DNA from: an uncultured Bacteroidales bacterium
GTDB lineage: Bacteria; Bacteroidota; Bacteroidia; Bacteroidales; FEN-979
Assembly: GCA_903845055.1 (NCBI GenBank)
Contig: CAIMWF010000040.1
Location: forward strand, 1 to 64,000
DNA length: 64,000 nucleotides
Reading direction: 5' to 3'
The notes below the pieces were generated by a model that was not told where the DNA came from, ran no database searches, and was given only the letters and a program-made list of their open reading frames with translations. Each line of letters opens with the position of its first letter. Position 1 is the stretch's first letter. Shown one piece after another: positions 1-8,670 of this stretch. The translations under genes and the position numbers were made by a program.

Positions 1-729
1 GCCAGGGATATCCTCCTGGACAAGCCCATGCAGGGCGGCATCCTGCTGGGGATCGTAGACCTCGCCAAGCCCTACCTGCTCATCCTGGTCATCCCCCTCG
101 TCCTGAGAAGGAAATGGAAGACCATCGGGTCGTTTGCCGCCACCGGGCTTGCGGGGCTGGGCCTGCCGTTCGTCTATCCCGGGTTCGCGAAGAGCACCGG
201 CATGTATGGCGACTGGATCAGATCTATCATGGCGCACGGAGGGGATTACCCGGGGATGACCTCGCTGGATTATTTCTTCGGCAATCTTGTTCCTTCATGG
301 CCCGCCCGGGGAATCATCGCCATTTTTATTGTTCTCACCGGGCTGGTGGTCATTTTCATCGTGAACAACCTCAAAAAGGAAAAGGATGCGGAAAACCCTG
401 CCGGTATTACCGCCAGGAATTTAACCTTCGAGTGGTTCATGATCCTCGCACTGGTTCCGAACCTGATCAAGACCGACTGGGTGGTCATGCTGCTGAGTGC
501 CCCGCTGATCGCGTACGTCATCTTCACCATCGCAGCGCAAAAACGGTACTGGCTGATCCCGTTGCTGGCCATCCTGCTCTTTTTTTACGGGGCCAATTCC
601 GACGACCTGCTCGGCCGGGCACTTTCGCATAAAATTTTATACGCCGGTCTGATGGGGCTGGGGAATTTCCTGCTGATCCTGATGGCGGTTTACCTCTTCC
701 TCAGCCGGACCGCAAACCGGGAACCGTAA
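1..729 (+). CDS. Polytopic membrane protein, GT87/DUF2029-like glycosyltransferase, C-terminal part (5' end outside window)
   Basis: Frame is open to base 1 (ARDILLDKPMQGG...); multiple hydrophobic helices resembling the mannosyltransferase GT87 family. Confidence 0.6.
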   Translation, partial: ARDILLDKPMQGGILLGIVDLAKPYLLILVIPLVLRRKWKTIGSFAATGLAGLGLPFVYPGFAKSTGMYGDWIRSIMAHGGDYPGMTSLDYFFGNLVPSWPARGIIAIFIVLTGLVVIFIVNNLKKEKDAENPAGITARNLTFEWFMILALVPNLIKTDWVVMLLSAPLIAYVIFTIAAQKRYWLIPLLAILLFFYGANSDDLLGRALSHKILYAGLMGLGNFLLILMAVYLFLSRTANREP

Positions 730-788
730 TATTTTCAGGCAATCGGCAATCGGCAACAAAAAACGGCACCACTTCATTTGTGCTTTTT

Positions 789-823
789 TCGCTATTTCGC
801 TACCTCGCTACCTCGCTATTTCC
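789..823 (-). repeat. Short tandem repeat family A (TCGCTACC)n, with family C (CGGCAAT)n just upstream at 737-757
   Basis: tcgctatttcgctacctcgctacctcgctatttc; overlaps the dinB 3' end. Confidence 0.95.
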
Positions 824-1975
824 TTTTCCCACCGCCACTCCCCTCCTCACGATCTTCTGCCCGTATTTCCGTCTTACGCGGTCGATGGCCTGGTATAGGT
901 TGACGGCAGATACGTTATCGTCGAACATATTGAGCTGCGGGTTGCCCGAAACAAGGCTGCTGAAACGCACGCCGATGAGGCGGATCAGCATGCGGCGCTG
1001 GTAGATGCGGTCGAAAAGGTCCTTCACCACCGGGATCAGCTGATGGTCGAAAGCGGTGTAGGGAATATGCTGCTGCAGGGTGTGGGTGTCGAAGTTCGAA
1101 TAGCGGATCTTCACCGTCACGCACGAGGTAAGTTTCTGCTGGTCGCGCAATTCGAAGGCGATCTTCTCCACCATCTTCACCAGGGTCTCCTTCATCCGCA
1201 CGATGTCGATGCTGTCCTGCTCAAAGGTGGTTTCGGTGCTCACCGACCTGGCTTCGTGGTATGGACGTACCGGCGTGATGTCGATGCCATTGGCCTTCTC
1301 CCAGATCACGGCACCGTTTTTGCCCAGCACCCTTTCCATCATCTCCACCGGGATGTGACTCAGGGTATCGATGGTCACAATGCCCATGGAGCGGAGCAGG
1401 CGGTAGGTCTTCTCCCCGATCATCGGGATCTTGCGGATCGACAGGGGGGCGAGGAAGGGCTGCACCGCATCGCGCCCGATGAACAACTCCCCGTTGGGTT
1501 TGGCCTCACCGGTGGCAATCTTTGAAACCGTCTTGTTCACCGACAACCCGAATGAGATCGGCAGCCCCGTGTTGGCGATGATCGCCTTCCTCAACTCCTT
1601 GGTCCACTGAACAGTGCCAAAAAACCGGTCCATCCCTGTCACATCGATATAATGCTCGTCGATGGATGCCTTTTCATATACCGGCGCCCGCTCGGCAATG
1701 ATGTTGGTGACCGTATGCGAATACTTTGAATAGAGCTCCATGTCGCCCCGCACCAGGATGGCGTCGTTGCAAAGCGCCCTGGCCATCTTCATCGGCATGG
1801 CCGAATGAATGCCGAACCTGCGCGCTTCATAGCTGCAACTCGCCACCACCCCCCGGTCGGAGGTGCCGCCAATGATCACCGGTTTCCCCACCAGTTCAGG
1901 GCGGAGCAGCCGCTCGACGGAAACGAAGAAGGTGTCGAGGTCGAAATGGACGATATTGCGGTTTTGGGTCAGCAT
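800..1975 (-). CDS. dinB: DNA polymerase IV (Y-family)
   Basis: IVHFDLDTFFVSVERLL, SYEARRFGIHSAMPM, SIDEHYIDVT motifs; ATG at 1975 preferred over the listed TTG at 1981, which lies in a repeat. Last residues NSEVAR and stop lie in a repeat tract. Confidence 0.95.
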   Translation of the reverse strand: MLTQNRNIVHFDLDTFFVSVERLLRPELVGKPVIIGGTSDRGVVASCSYEARRFGIHSAMPMKMARALCNDAILVRGDMELYSKYSHTVTNIIAERAPVYEKASIDEHYIDVTGMDRFFGTVQWTKELRKAIIANTGLPISFGLSVNKTVSKIATGEAKPNGELFIGRDAVQPFLAPLSIRKIPMIGEKTYRLLRSMGIVTIDTLSHIPVEMMERVLGKNGAVIWEKANGIDITPVRPYHEARSVSTETTFEQDSIDIVRMKETLVKMVEKIAFELRDQQKLTSCVTVKIRYSNFDTHTLQQHIPYTAFDHQLIPVVKDLFDRIYQRRMLIRLIGVRFSSLVSGNPQLNMFDDNVSAVNLYQAIDRVRRKYGQKIVRRGVAVGKGNSEVAR

Positions 1976-1979
1976 AGGC

Positions 1980-2029
1980 AAGTAGCGAGGTAGCGAGGTA
2001 GCGAGGTAGCGAAATAGCGAAATAGCGGG
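1980..2029 (+). repeat. Short tandem repeat family A (GGTAGCGA)n/(AAATAGCG)n
   Basis: aagtagcgaggtagcgaggtagcgaggtagcgaaatagcgaaatagcggg. Confidence 0.97.
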
Positions 2030-2036
2030 AGTTCGG

Positions 2037-2423
2037 TTAGATTGAGGGAGTTCTTTTGAGTTTGAGTTTTTTCTTGATGGATGAAAATATTCTCAGGAAC
2101 TCTTCAGCCTCGCCAAGCAAATCTTTAGCCTGTGCCGCGTTCACAATTCCAACCTCCATGAGAAAGTCAATCCAGAACAACGTTTCATCAATTTCTTCGA
2201 CTACGATACAGATTTTTGAATAATATTCCGCTTCAGACCTTCCCCTTGTGGCCGAATAGCAATTCGCGGCAACAGACGATGAACACCTTACCAGTTGTTT
2301 CAGCGGAATCCTGCTGAGTTCATTCATTTTTACCATGCTCACTCCTTTAAAAACCCTGATCGCAAAATTTCGTGTCCGGGCTCTCATGACCTGGTTAAAT
2401 TCATTGATATCATACTTTTTCAT
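2037..2423 (-). CDS. Four helix bundle protein (23S rRNA intervening-sequence protein / bAvd-like fold)
   Basis: 128 aa; SRIPLKQLVRCSSSVAANCYSATRGRSEAEYYSKICIVVEEIDETLFWIDFL is typical of the S23/IVP four-helix bundle family. Confidence 0.85.
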   Translation of the reverse strand: MKKYDINEFNQVMRARTRNFAIRVFKGVSMVKMNELSRIPLKQLVRCSSSVAANCYSATRGRSEAEYYSKICIVVEEIDETLFWIDFLMEVGIVNAAQAKDLLGEAEEFLRIFSSIKKKLKLKRTPSI

Positions 2424-2497
2424 GTGGCTGCGTTTTACCTGTTTAATCCGGCTTCATGCCAAAAGGTAATACACAAATTCAATTATTTTTTCATTTT

Positions 2498-2523
2498 TCG
2501 CTACTTCACTACCTCGCTACCTT
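2498..2523 (-). repeat. Short tandem repeat family A, inverted relative to 1980-2029
   Basis: tcgctacttcactacctcgctacctt. Confidence 0.9.
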
Positions 2524-2603
2524 GATATTTTTATATTATCTTTGACGGATTATTAATCATTTTTCCGACTACAATATAATCATTTATTTTAAAACTGTCA
2601 AAT

Positions 2604-3407
2604 ATGTTTTTCAGCAACAATATAAAATTTCTGCGGAAACGCCGGGGGCGCACGCAGGACGACGTGGCGACGGCCATCAGCATGAAGCGGTCAACGCTCA
2701 GCGGGTATGAAAACAATGTCGCCCACCCGGGCCTGGAAGCGCTGATCCTCTTTTCCAATTATTTCAACATCGCCATCGACACCCTCATCAGGACCGACCT
2801 CTCTTCGCTTTCCGAAAGCCAGCTGCGGCAGATCGAACGGGGGTACGATGTTTACCTCAAGGGAAGCAACCTCAGGGTGCTGGCCACCACGGTAAATGCC
2901 AGCAACGAGGACAACATCGAACTTGTCTCCGAGAAAGCGAAAGCAGGATATACCGGTGGCTTCGCCGACCCCGAATACATCAGCATCCTGCCGACCTTCA
3001 GGCTCCCCTTCCTGTCGAGGGAAAAAAAGTACCGGACCTTCCAGGTCAGCGGCGACTCGATGCTGCCGATCCCCGACGGTTCATGGGTGACCGGGGTCTT
3101 CATCCAGGACTGGACCACGCTTCGCGACAAGGATGCCTACATCATCCTCACCATGGAAGAGGGCATCGTTTTTAAAGTGGTGGAAAACCGCATCAAGCCC
3201 GACGGGAAACTCGTCCTGCATTCGCTCAACCCGCTCTATGAACCTTACGACATCAGGATCAAGGACATCCGCGAGATCTGGCAGTTCGTCCATTACATCA
3301 GCCCGAAACTCCCCGAGAACCTCAATTCCGAGAACTATCACCTGGTTGAAACCGTCAGGCAGCTGCGCAACGATATCAGGGCCATCCAGACCCGCCTGAA
3401 CATCTGA
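2604..3407 (+). CDS. XRE-HTH transcriptional regulator with LexA/S24-type peptidase domain
   Basis: N-terminal HTH (RTQDDVATAISMKRSTLSGYENN); SGDSMLP serine, VFKVV lysine and an Ala-Gly in KAGYTGG. Confidence 0.85.
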   Translation: MFFSNNIKFLRKRRGRTQDDVATAISMKRSTLSGYENNVAHPGLEALILFSNYFNIAIDTLIRTDLSSLSESQLRQIERGYDVYLKGSNLRVLATTVNASNEDNIELVSEKAKAGYTGGFADPEYISILPTFRLPFLSREKKYRTFQVSGDSMLPIPDGSWVTGVFIQDWTTLRDKDAYIILTMEEGIVFKVVENRIKPDGKLVLHSLNPLYEPYDIRIKDIREIWQFVHYISPKLPENLNSENYHLVETVRQLRNDIRAIQTRLNI

Positions 3408-3534
3408 CCAGGCCCGGTTCCCGGCTTGCCCGGCCCCGATGAAATTTTTTTACATAAGCGAATAAAAATAATTCCAATTCCCCATTTAATCAATATATTT
3501 GTTTACTGTAAGTAAAAACCAAAATCTCCACCCC

Positions 3535-4872
3535 ATGAAAGTTACCATCGTTGGTTCCGGGTACGTCGGATTAGTGACCGGGACCTGTTTCGCAGAAGTC
3601 GGGATCGAAGTCACCTGTGTTGACATTGACCAGAAAAAGATCGAAAACCTTAACAATGGAATTATCCCTATTTATGAGCCGGGACTTGAAGAGATGGTCC
3701 ACCGGAACATGAAAAAGAAGGATCGGCTTCATTTTACCACCAACATTGCCGAAGCCCTCGAAGATTGTGAGGTGGTATTCAGCGCCGTCGGCACTCCTCC
3801 CGACGAAGACGGCAGCGCCGACCTGCAGTACGTTGTCAGTGTGGCACGCGATTGCGGCAAGCACATGAAGGATTACCTGCTGATTGTCACCAAAAGCACG
3901 GTGCCGGTCGGTACAGCCGAAAAGGTAAGGAAAGCTGTACAGGATGAACTGGATAAAAGAGGCGTAAATATTCCGTTCGATGTTGCATCAAACCCCGAAT
4001 TCCTCAAGGAAGGTGCAGCCATTGACGATTTTCTCAAACCCGACAGGATCGTGGTCGGCTGCGATTCACCCCGCGCTGAAGAGTTGATGAAGGAACTTTA
4101 CAAGCCCTTCACCCTGAACGGACACCCTGTCATTTTCATGGACATCACCTCGGCCGAGATGACAAAATATGCCGCCAATTCCATGCTCGCCACGAAGATC
4201 AGTTTCATGAACGATGTGGCCAACCTGTGCGAGATCGTCGGCGCCGACATCAACATGGTCAGGAAGGGAATCGGTTCGGACACCCGCATCGGCAACAAGT
4301 TCATCTATCCAGGTGTCGGATACGGCGGATCCTGTTTCCCGAAGGATGTCAAAGCTCTGATCCACACTGCAGAGGACTACAATTACAGCCTGCGCGTGCT
4401 GAAAGCAGTCGAGGCGGTCAACGACGATCAGAAATCGGTTCTCTTCAATAAATTTGTAAAGCATTACAATGGTGATATCGCAGGGCGGACGGTCGCCATG
4501 TGGGGGCTGTCCTTCAAACCCCAGACCGACGACATGCGCGAAGCTCCCTCGCTGGTGATCATCAAAAAACTGCTCGATGCCGGGGTCAAAGTCAAGGCCT
4601 ACGACCCTGTGTCCATCCATGAAACACAGCGCATCCTGGGTGATGCCATCTACTATGCACCCGACCAGTACGACGCCCTGATCGACGCCGACTGCCTGAT
4701 GCTGGTCACCGAATGGCCGGAATTCAAATTCCCGAATTTCAACATCGTCAAGAAACTGCTGAAAGACCTGGTGGTCTTCGACGGCAGGAACATTTACGAG
4801 ATCGCCGGGATGAAACGCAAAGGATTCGCCTACTACTGCATCGGGGTTGACACAACCAGGCAGCCAGTGTAA
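3535..4872 (+). CDS. ugd: UDP-glucose 6-dehydrogenase
   Basis: [39 protein letters not shown] active-site Cys motif; ATG at 3535 preferred over listed TTG. Confidence 0.95.
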   Translation: MKVTIVGSGYVGLVTGTCFAEVGIEVTCVDIDQKKIENLNNGIIPIYEPGLEEMVHRNMKKKDRLHFTTNIAEALEDCEVVFSAVGTPPDEDGSADLQYVVSVARDCGKHMKDYLLIVTKSTVPVGTAEKVRKAVQDELDKRGVNIPFDVASNPEFLKEGAAIDDFLKPDRIVVGCDSPRAEELMKELYKPFTLNGHPVIFMDITSAEMTKYAANSMLATKISFMNDVANLCEIVGADINMVRKGIGSDTRIGNKFIYPGVGYGGSCFPKDVKALIHTAEDYNYSLRVLKAVEAVNDDQKSVLFNKFVKHYNGDIAGRTVAMWGLSFKPQTDDMREAPSLVIIKKLLDAGVKVKAYDPVSIHETQRILGDAIYYAPDQYDALIDADCLMLVTEWPEFKFPNFNIVKKLLKDLVVFDGRNIYEIAGMKRKGFAYYCIGVDTTRQPV

Positions 4873-4923
4873 TATTTGCTGACCGGCCCGGATCGGGCTG
4901 AAACATTGTTAAAACTGCTCCCG

Positions 4924-4980
4924 CTGAAGAGGTTGCCATAGAAGTACGATAAAAACGGGCTTTTTTGGCGACCTCTTCAG
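4924..4980. promoter_or_regulatory. 14 bp inverted repeat with 29 nt loop, right arm within the uxs promoter spacer
   Basis: CTGAAGAGGTTGCC (4924-4937) vs GGCGACCTCTTCAG (4967-4980), one G-U; TTTG 4964-4967 and TAATTTTG 4989-4996. Confidence 0.75.
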
Positions 4981-5015
4981 GAATTATCTAATTTTGTTAT
5001 TTAAAACCAGGTACC

Positions 5016-5954
5016 ATGATCAGGAAAAAGATTTTAGTCACCGGCGGAGCAGGATTCCTTGGCTCCCATCTTTGTGAAAGGTTGCTCCGGGAAGGCAACG
5101 AAGTTGTATGCCTCGACAACTATTTTACCGGTCAGAAGCAAAATGTGGTGCACCTGCTGAGCAACCCGTTTTTTGAACTGGTCCGCCACGATGTGACCAT
5201 GCCTTTTTTCATCGAGGTCGACGAAATATACAACCTGGCATGCCCGGCCTCGCCGATCCATTACCAGTACAACGCCATCAAAACGGTGAAAACCTCCGTG
5301 ATGGGCGCCATCAATATGCTCGGCCTTGCCAAACGCATCAAGGCCCGCATCCTGCAGGCATCCACCAGCGAGGTGTACGGCGACCCGGAGGTTCATCCGC
5401 AGGTTGAATCGTACTGGGGCCATGTAAACCCCATCGGCATCCGTTCCTGCTATGACGAGGGAAAACGCATCGCCGAAACCCTTTTCGTCAACTACCACCA
5501 GCAAAACAATGTCAGGATCAAAATCATGAGGATCTTCAACACCTATGGACCCCGCATGCACCCGAACGACGGCCGCGTGGTGTCAAACTTCATCGTACAG
5601 GCGCTGAAGGGACAGGATATCACCATGTACGGCGATGGTTTGCAGTCACGGAGTTTCTGTTACGTGGACGATCTCCTGGAGGGGATGATCCGCCTGATGA
5701 ACTCAAGGGAGGACTTTACCGGCCCGGTCAACATCGGCAATCCCAATGAATTCACCATGCTCGAACTGGCTGAAAAGGTAATCCGTTTCACCGGCTCAAA
5801 ATCAAAGATCATCCACATGCCGCTGCCTGCTGATGATCCCACACAACGCCAGCCGGATATCACCCTGGCCCGAAAAGAGCTGGGATGGGAGCCGAAGATC
5901 ATGCTGGACGAAGGCCTTGTCAAAACAATCGATTATTTCAGGTCGATCGTCTGA
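5016..5954 (+). CDS. uxs: UDP-glucuronate decarboxylase (UDP-xylose synthase), NAD-dependent epimerase family
   Basis: [62 protein letters not shown]. Confidence 0.92.
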   Translation: MIRKKILVTGGAGFLGSHLCERLLREGNEVVCLDNYFTGQKQNVVHLLSNPFFELVRHDVTMPFFIEVDEIYNLACPASPIHYQYNAIKTVKTSVMGAINMLGLAKRIKARILQASTSEVYGDPEVHPQVESYWGHVNPIGIRSCYDEGKRIAETLFVNYHQQNNVRIKIMRIFNTYGPRMHPNDGRVVSNFIVQALKGQDITMYGDGLQSRSFCYVDDLLEGMIRLMNSREDFTGPVNIGNPNEFTMLELAEKVIRFTGSKSKIIHMPLPADDPTQRQPDITLARKELGWEPKIMLDEGLVKTIDYFRSIV

Positions 5955-6844
5955 TGAACCAACCCGATCCGTTTATGAACATTCTTGTTACCGGTTCCAA
6001 CGGCCAGCTTGGAAGCGAACTGCGAATGCTGGCACCCTCCTTTCCCAGGATACGCTTCATTTTTACCGATGTGGCCGAACTGGACATTACCAGCGAAACG
6101 GCCATCGGCATCATGATGTCCGAAGCCAGGCCTGCCGTGGTCATCAACTGCGCGGCCTATACCGCGGTTGACAGGGCGGAATCTGACGCGAAAACCGCCT
6201 TCCTGATCAATGCTACCGCCGCCGGCAACCTTGCCGTGGCTGCTGCAAAACACAAGGCATTGCTCATCCATGTTTCCACCGACTACGTTTTTGACGGGAA
6301 AAGCTACACCCCCTACCGTGAAGATGACCCGGCAAGCCCGGTCTCGGTGTATGCCCGGAGCAAACATGCCGGTGAACTGCTGGTCCATTCCATGGCTTCG
6401 GATGCGGTTATCCTGAGAACCTCCTGGCTCTATTCGGAATTCGGTCATAATTTCATCAAGACGGTCATGAAACTGGGGAGGGAACGCGGGGAGATGAAGA
6501 TCGTATTTGATCAGACCGGCTCGCCCACCTATGCACGCGACCTTGCGAAAGTCATCCTGGAGATCGCCCTCCGCAGCAACGAGGTGAAGGGTGTTGAGGT
6601 ATTCCATTATTCGAACGAGGGGGTGGCCAGCTGGTACGATTTGGCGCAGGCCATTGCCGGTTTCGCAGGGATTGAATGTAAAATCCACCCAATCCTGACA
6701 AGCGAATATCCACTGCCCGCAGTAAGACCTTTTTACAGTGTCTTTAACAAATCAAAGATCAGGGAGCGGTTCGGGCTTACAATCCCTTACTGGCGCGACA
6801 GCCTCAGGGAATGCATGGTCAGGATCGCCTTGCCCGGACGGTGA
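5954..6844 (+). CDS. rfbD: dTDP-4-dehydrorhamnose reductase
   Basis: MNILVTGSNGQLGSEL; STDYVFDGKSYTPYREDDPASPVSVYARSKHAGE; start overlaps uxs stop (TGATG). Confidence 0.9.
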   Translation: MNQPDPFMNILVTGSNGQLGSELRMLAPSFPRIRFIFTDVAELDITSETAIGIMMSEARPAVVINCAAYTAVDRAESDAKTAFLINATAAGNLAVAAAKHKALLIHVSTDYVFDGKSYTPYREDDPASPVSVYARSKHAGELLVHSMASDAVILRTSWLYSEFGHNFIKTVMKLGRERGEMKIVFDQTGSPTYARDLAKVILEIALRSNEVKGVEVFHYSNEGVASWYDLAQAIAGFAGIECKIHPILTSEYPLPAVRPFYSVFNKSKIRERFGLTIPYWRDSLRECMVRIALPGR

Positions 6845-6848
6845 CCAG

Positions 6849-6870
6849 TCACGCAATACATGATGCGTGA
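6849..6870. terminator. Hairpin TCACGCA-N8-TGCGTGA immediately after rfbD
   Basis: 7 bp perfect stem 5 nt after the stop codon; no strong U tract. Confidence 0.4.
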
Positions 6871-6933
6871 TATGCGTTAAATGATACCCTGTCCGTATTC
6901 AGATTAATTGATAACCAAAATACAAAAATACCC

Positions 6934-8670
6934 ATGGAAACAGATGGTTCGGTATTAATCCGCGCACAGCAATGGCTCAAAGGAAATTTTGACGAAGAAA
7001 CCAGGAAGGCAGTAGGAAAACTGATCGATACAAACCCTGCAGAACTGACGGATTCATTTTACCGCGACCTCGAATTCGGGACCGGGGGTCTCCGGGGGAT
7101 CATGGGCGTGGGTACAAACCGGATGAACAAATACACCGTGGGCATGGCCACCCAGGGCCTGGCCAATTACCTGAAAATGATGTTCCCCGATCTCCATCCT
7201 GTAAAAATGGCCATCTCGCACGACAGCCGCAACAACAGCAAATTTTTTGCCCGGATCGTTGCGGAGGTGCTCTCGGCAAACGGTTTCAGGGTTTACCTGT
7301 TCGATGACCTCAGGCCGACGCCAGAGCTTTCTTTTGCCATCAGGCAACTGGGATGCCAGAGTGGCGTCATGGTTACCGCCTCGCACAACCCGAAGGAATA
7401 CAACGGCTACAAGGCATACTGGGTCGACGGGGCGCAGATGGTTGCGCCTCATGATGAAAACGTGATCAGCGAAGTACAGAAAATCACCACGATCGACGAT
7501 GTCAAATGGACCGGTATTCCCGCGAATATCGTCAGTATCGGGGAGGAGATCGACCGGTTGTACCTGGACCGGGTTGTAGCGCTGTCGCTTTCTCCCGAAG
7601 TCATCCGGCGTCAGAAAAACCTGAAGATCGTTTATACGCCGCTTCACGGGTGCGGCAGGAAACTTGTTCCCGACGTCCTTGCGAGGTTTGGGTTTGAAAA
7701 TATCCACATGGTTCCCGAACAGGCCATCGCCGACGGCAATTTCCCGACCGTTCATTCACCGAACCCCGAGGAACATGATGCGCTCGACATGGCCATCAAC
7801 CTGGCAGAGAAACTCCATGCCGACCTGGTCATGGCCACCGATCCCGACGCTGATCGCGTAGGTATCGCCATCAGGGACCGGCATCAGCGGATGATCCTTC
7901 TGAACGGAAACCAGACCGCTGCCATCCTTTTCTACTACATCCTGAACAGGTGGAAGGGATTGGGAAAAATGAAAGGCAACGAGTTTATTGTTTCAACCAT
8001 CGTAACGACCAAACTTCTCTCTGAAATTGCATCCTCTTTCGGGGTGAAATACTTTGAATGCCTTACCGGCTTCAAATATATCGCCGACGTAATCAGACAG
8101 CATGAAGGTACCCTGGAGTTCATCGTCGGGGGCGAAGAGAGCTACGGATACCTGATCGGCGATTTCGTCCGCGACAAAGACGCCGTCAGCGCCTGCGCCA
8201 TGATTGCCGAAACTGCGGCATGGATGGCCGACCAGGGAAAAACGCTGTTTGACCTGCTCCTCGAAATATACCGTGAATACGGATTCTTCAAGGAGGGACT
8301 GATCTCTGTTACGCGGAAAGGGAAATCCGGCGCCGAAGAGATACAGCAGATGATGGTGGATTACAGGAACTCCCCGCCCCTATCGATCAACAATTCACGC
8401 GTGGTTCGGATCAATGATTTCCTCCTGCAGAAAACAACCGAGGTTTCCACGGGTATACAAATACCGGTCAACCTGCCAAAATCGAATGTCCTCCAGTTTA
8501 TCCTCGATGACGGAAGCATTGTCAGTGTCCGCCCTTCGGGAACCGAGCCCAAGATCAAGTTCTATTTCGGGGTTCGGGAAAGGCTGTCGGGCAGCGACGA
8601 TTTTGAACCATGTGAAAAACGCCTTGATCAGAAAATTTCCGACATCATTGCTTCAATGAAGCTCAGATAA
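6934..8670 (+). CDS. Phosphoglucomutase / phosphomannomutase (alpha-D-phosphohexomutase)
   Basis: TASHNPKEYNGYKAYW, MATDPDADRVGIA, GGEESYGYLIGDFVRDKDAV, RPSGTEPKIKFY. Confidence 0.93.
   Translation: METDGSVLIRAQQWLKGNFDEETRKAVGKLIDTNPAELTDSFYRDLEFGTGGLRGIMGVGTNRMNKYTVGMATQGLANYLKMMFPDLHPVKMAISHDSRNNSKFFARIVAEVLSANGFRVYLFDDLRPTPELSFAIRQLGCQSGVMVTASHNPKEYNGYKAYWVDGAQMVAPHDENVISEVQKITTIDDVKWTGIPANIVSIGEEIDRLYLDRVVALSLSPEVIRRQKNLKIVYTPLHGCGRKLVPDVLARFGFENIHMVPEQAIADGNFPTVHSPNPEEHDALDMAINLAEKLHADLVMATDPDADRVGIAIRDRHQRMILLNGNQTAAILFYYILNRWKGLGKMKGNEFIVSTIVTTKLLSEIASSFGVKYFECLTGFKYIADVIRQHEGTLEFIVGGEESYGYLIGDFVRDKDAVSACAMIAETAAWMADQGKTLFDLLLEIYREYGFFKEGLISVTRKGKSGAEEIQQMMVDYRNSPPLSINNSRVVRINDFLLQKTTEVSTGIQIPVNLPKSNVLQFILDDGSIVSVRPSGTEPKIKFYFGVRERLSGSDDFEPCEKRLDQKISDIIASMKLR

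Noticed and set aside
3410-3440. GC-rich CCGG words after the XRE-S24 gene as a terminator
   Set aside because: Stem pairing is short and ambiguous; not reported as a feature.
5933-6688. 251 aa minus-strand ORF opposite rfbD
   Set aside because: Antisense shadow of a clear rfbD.
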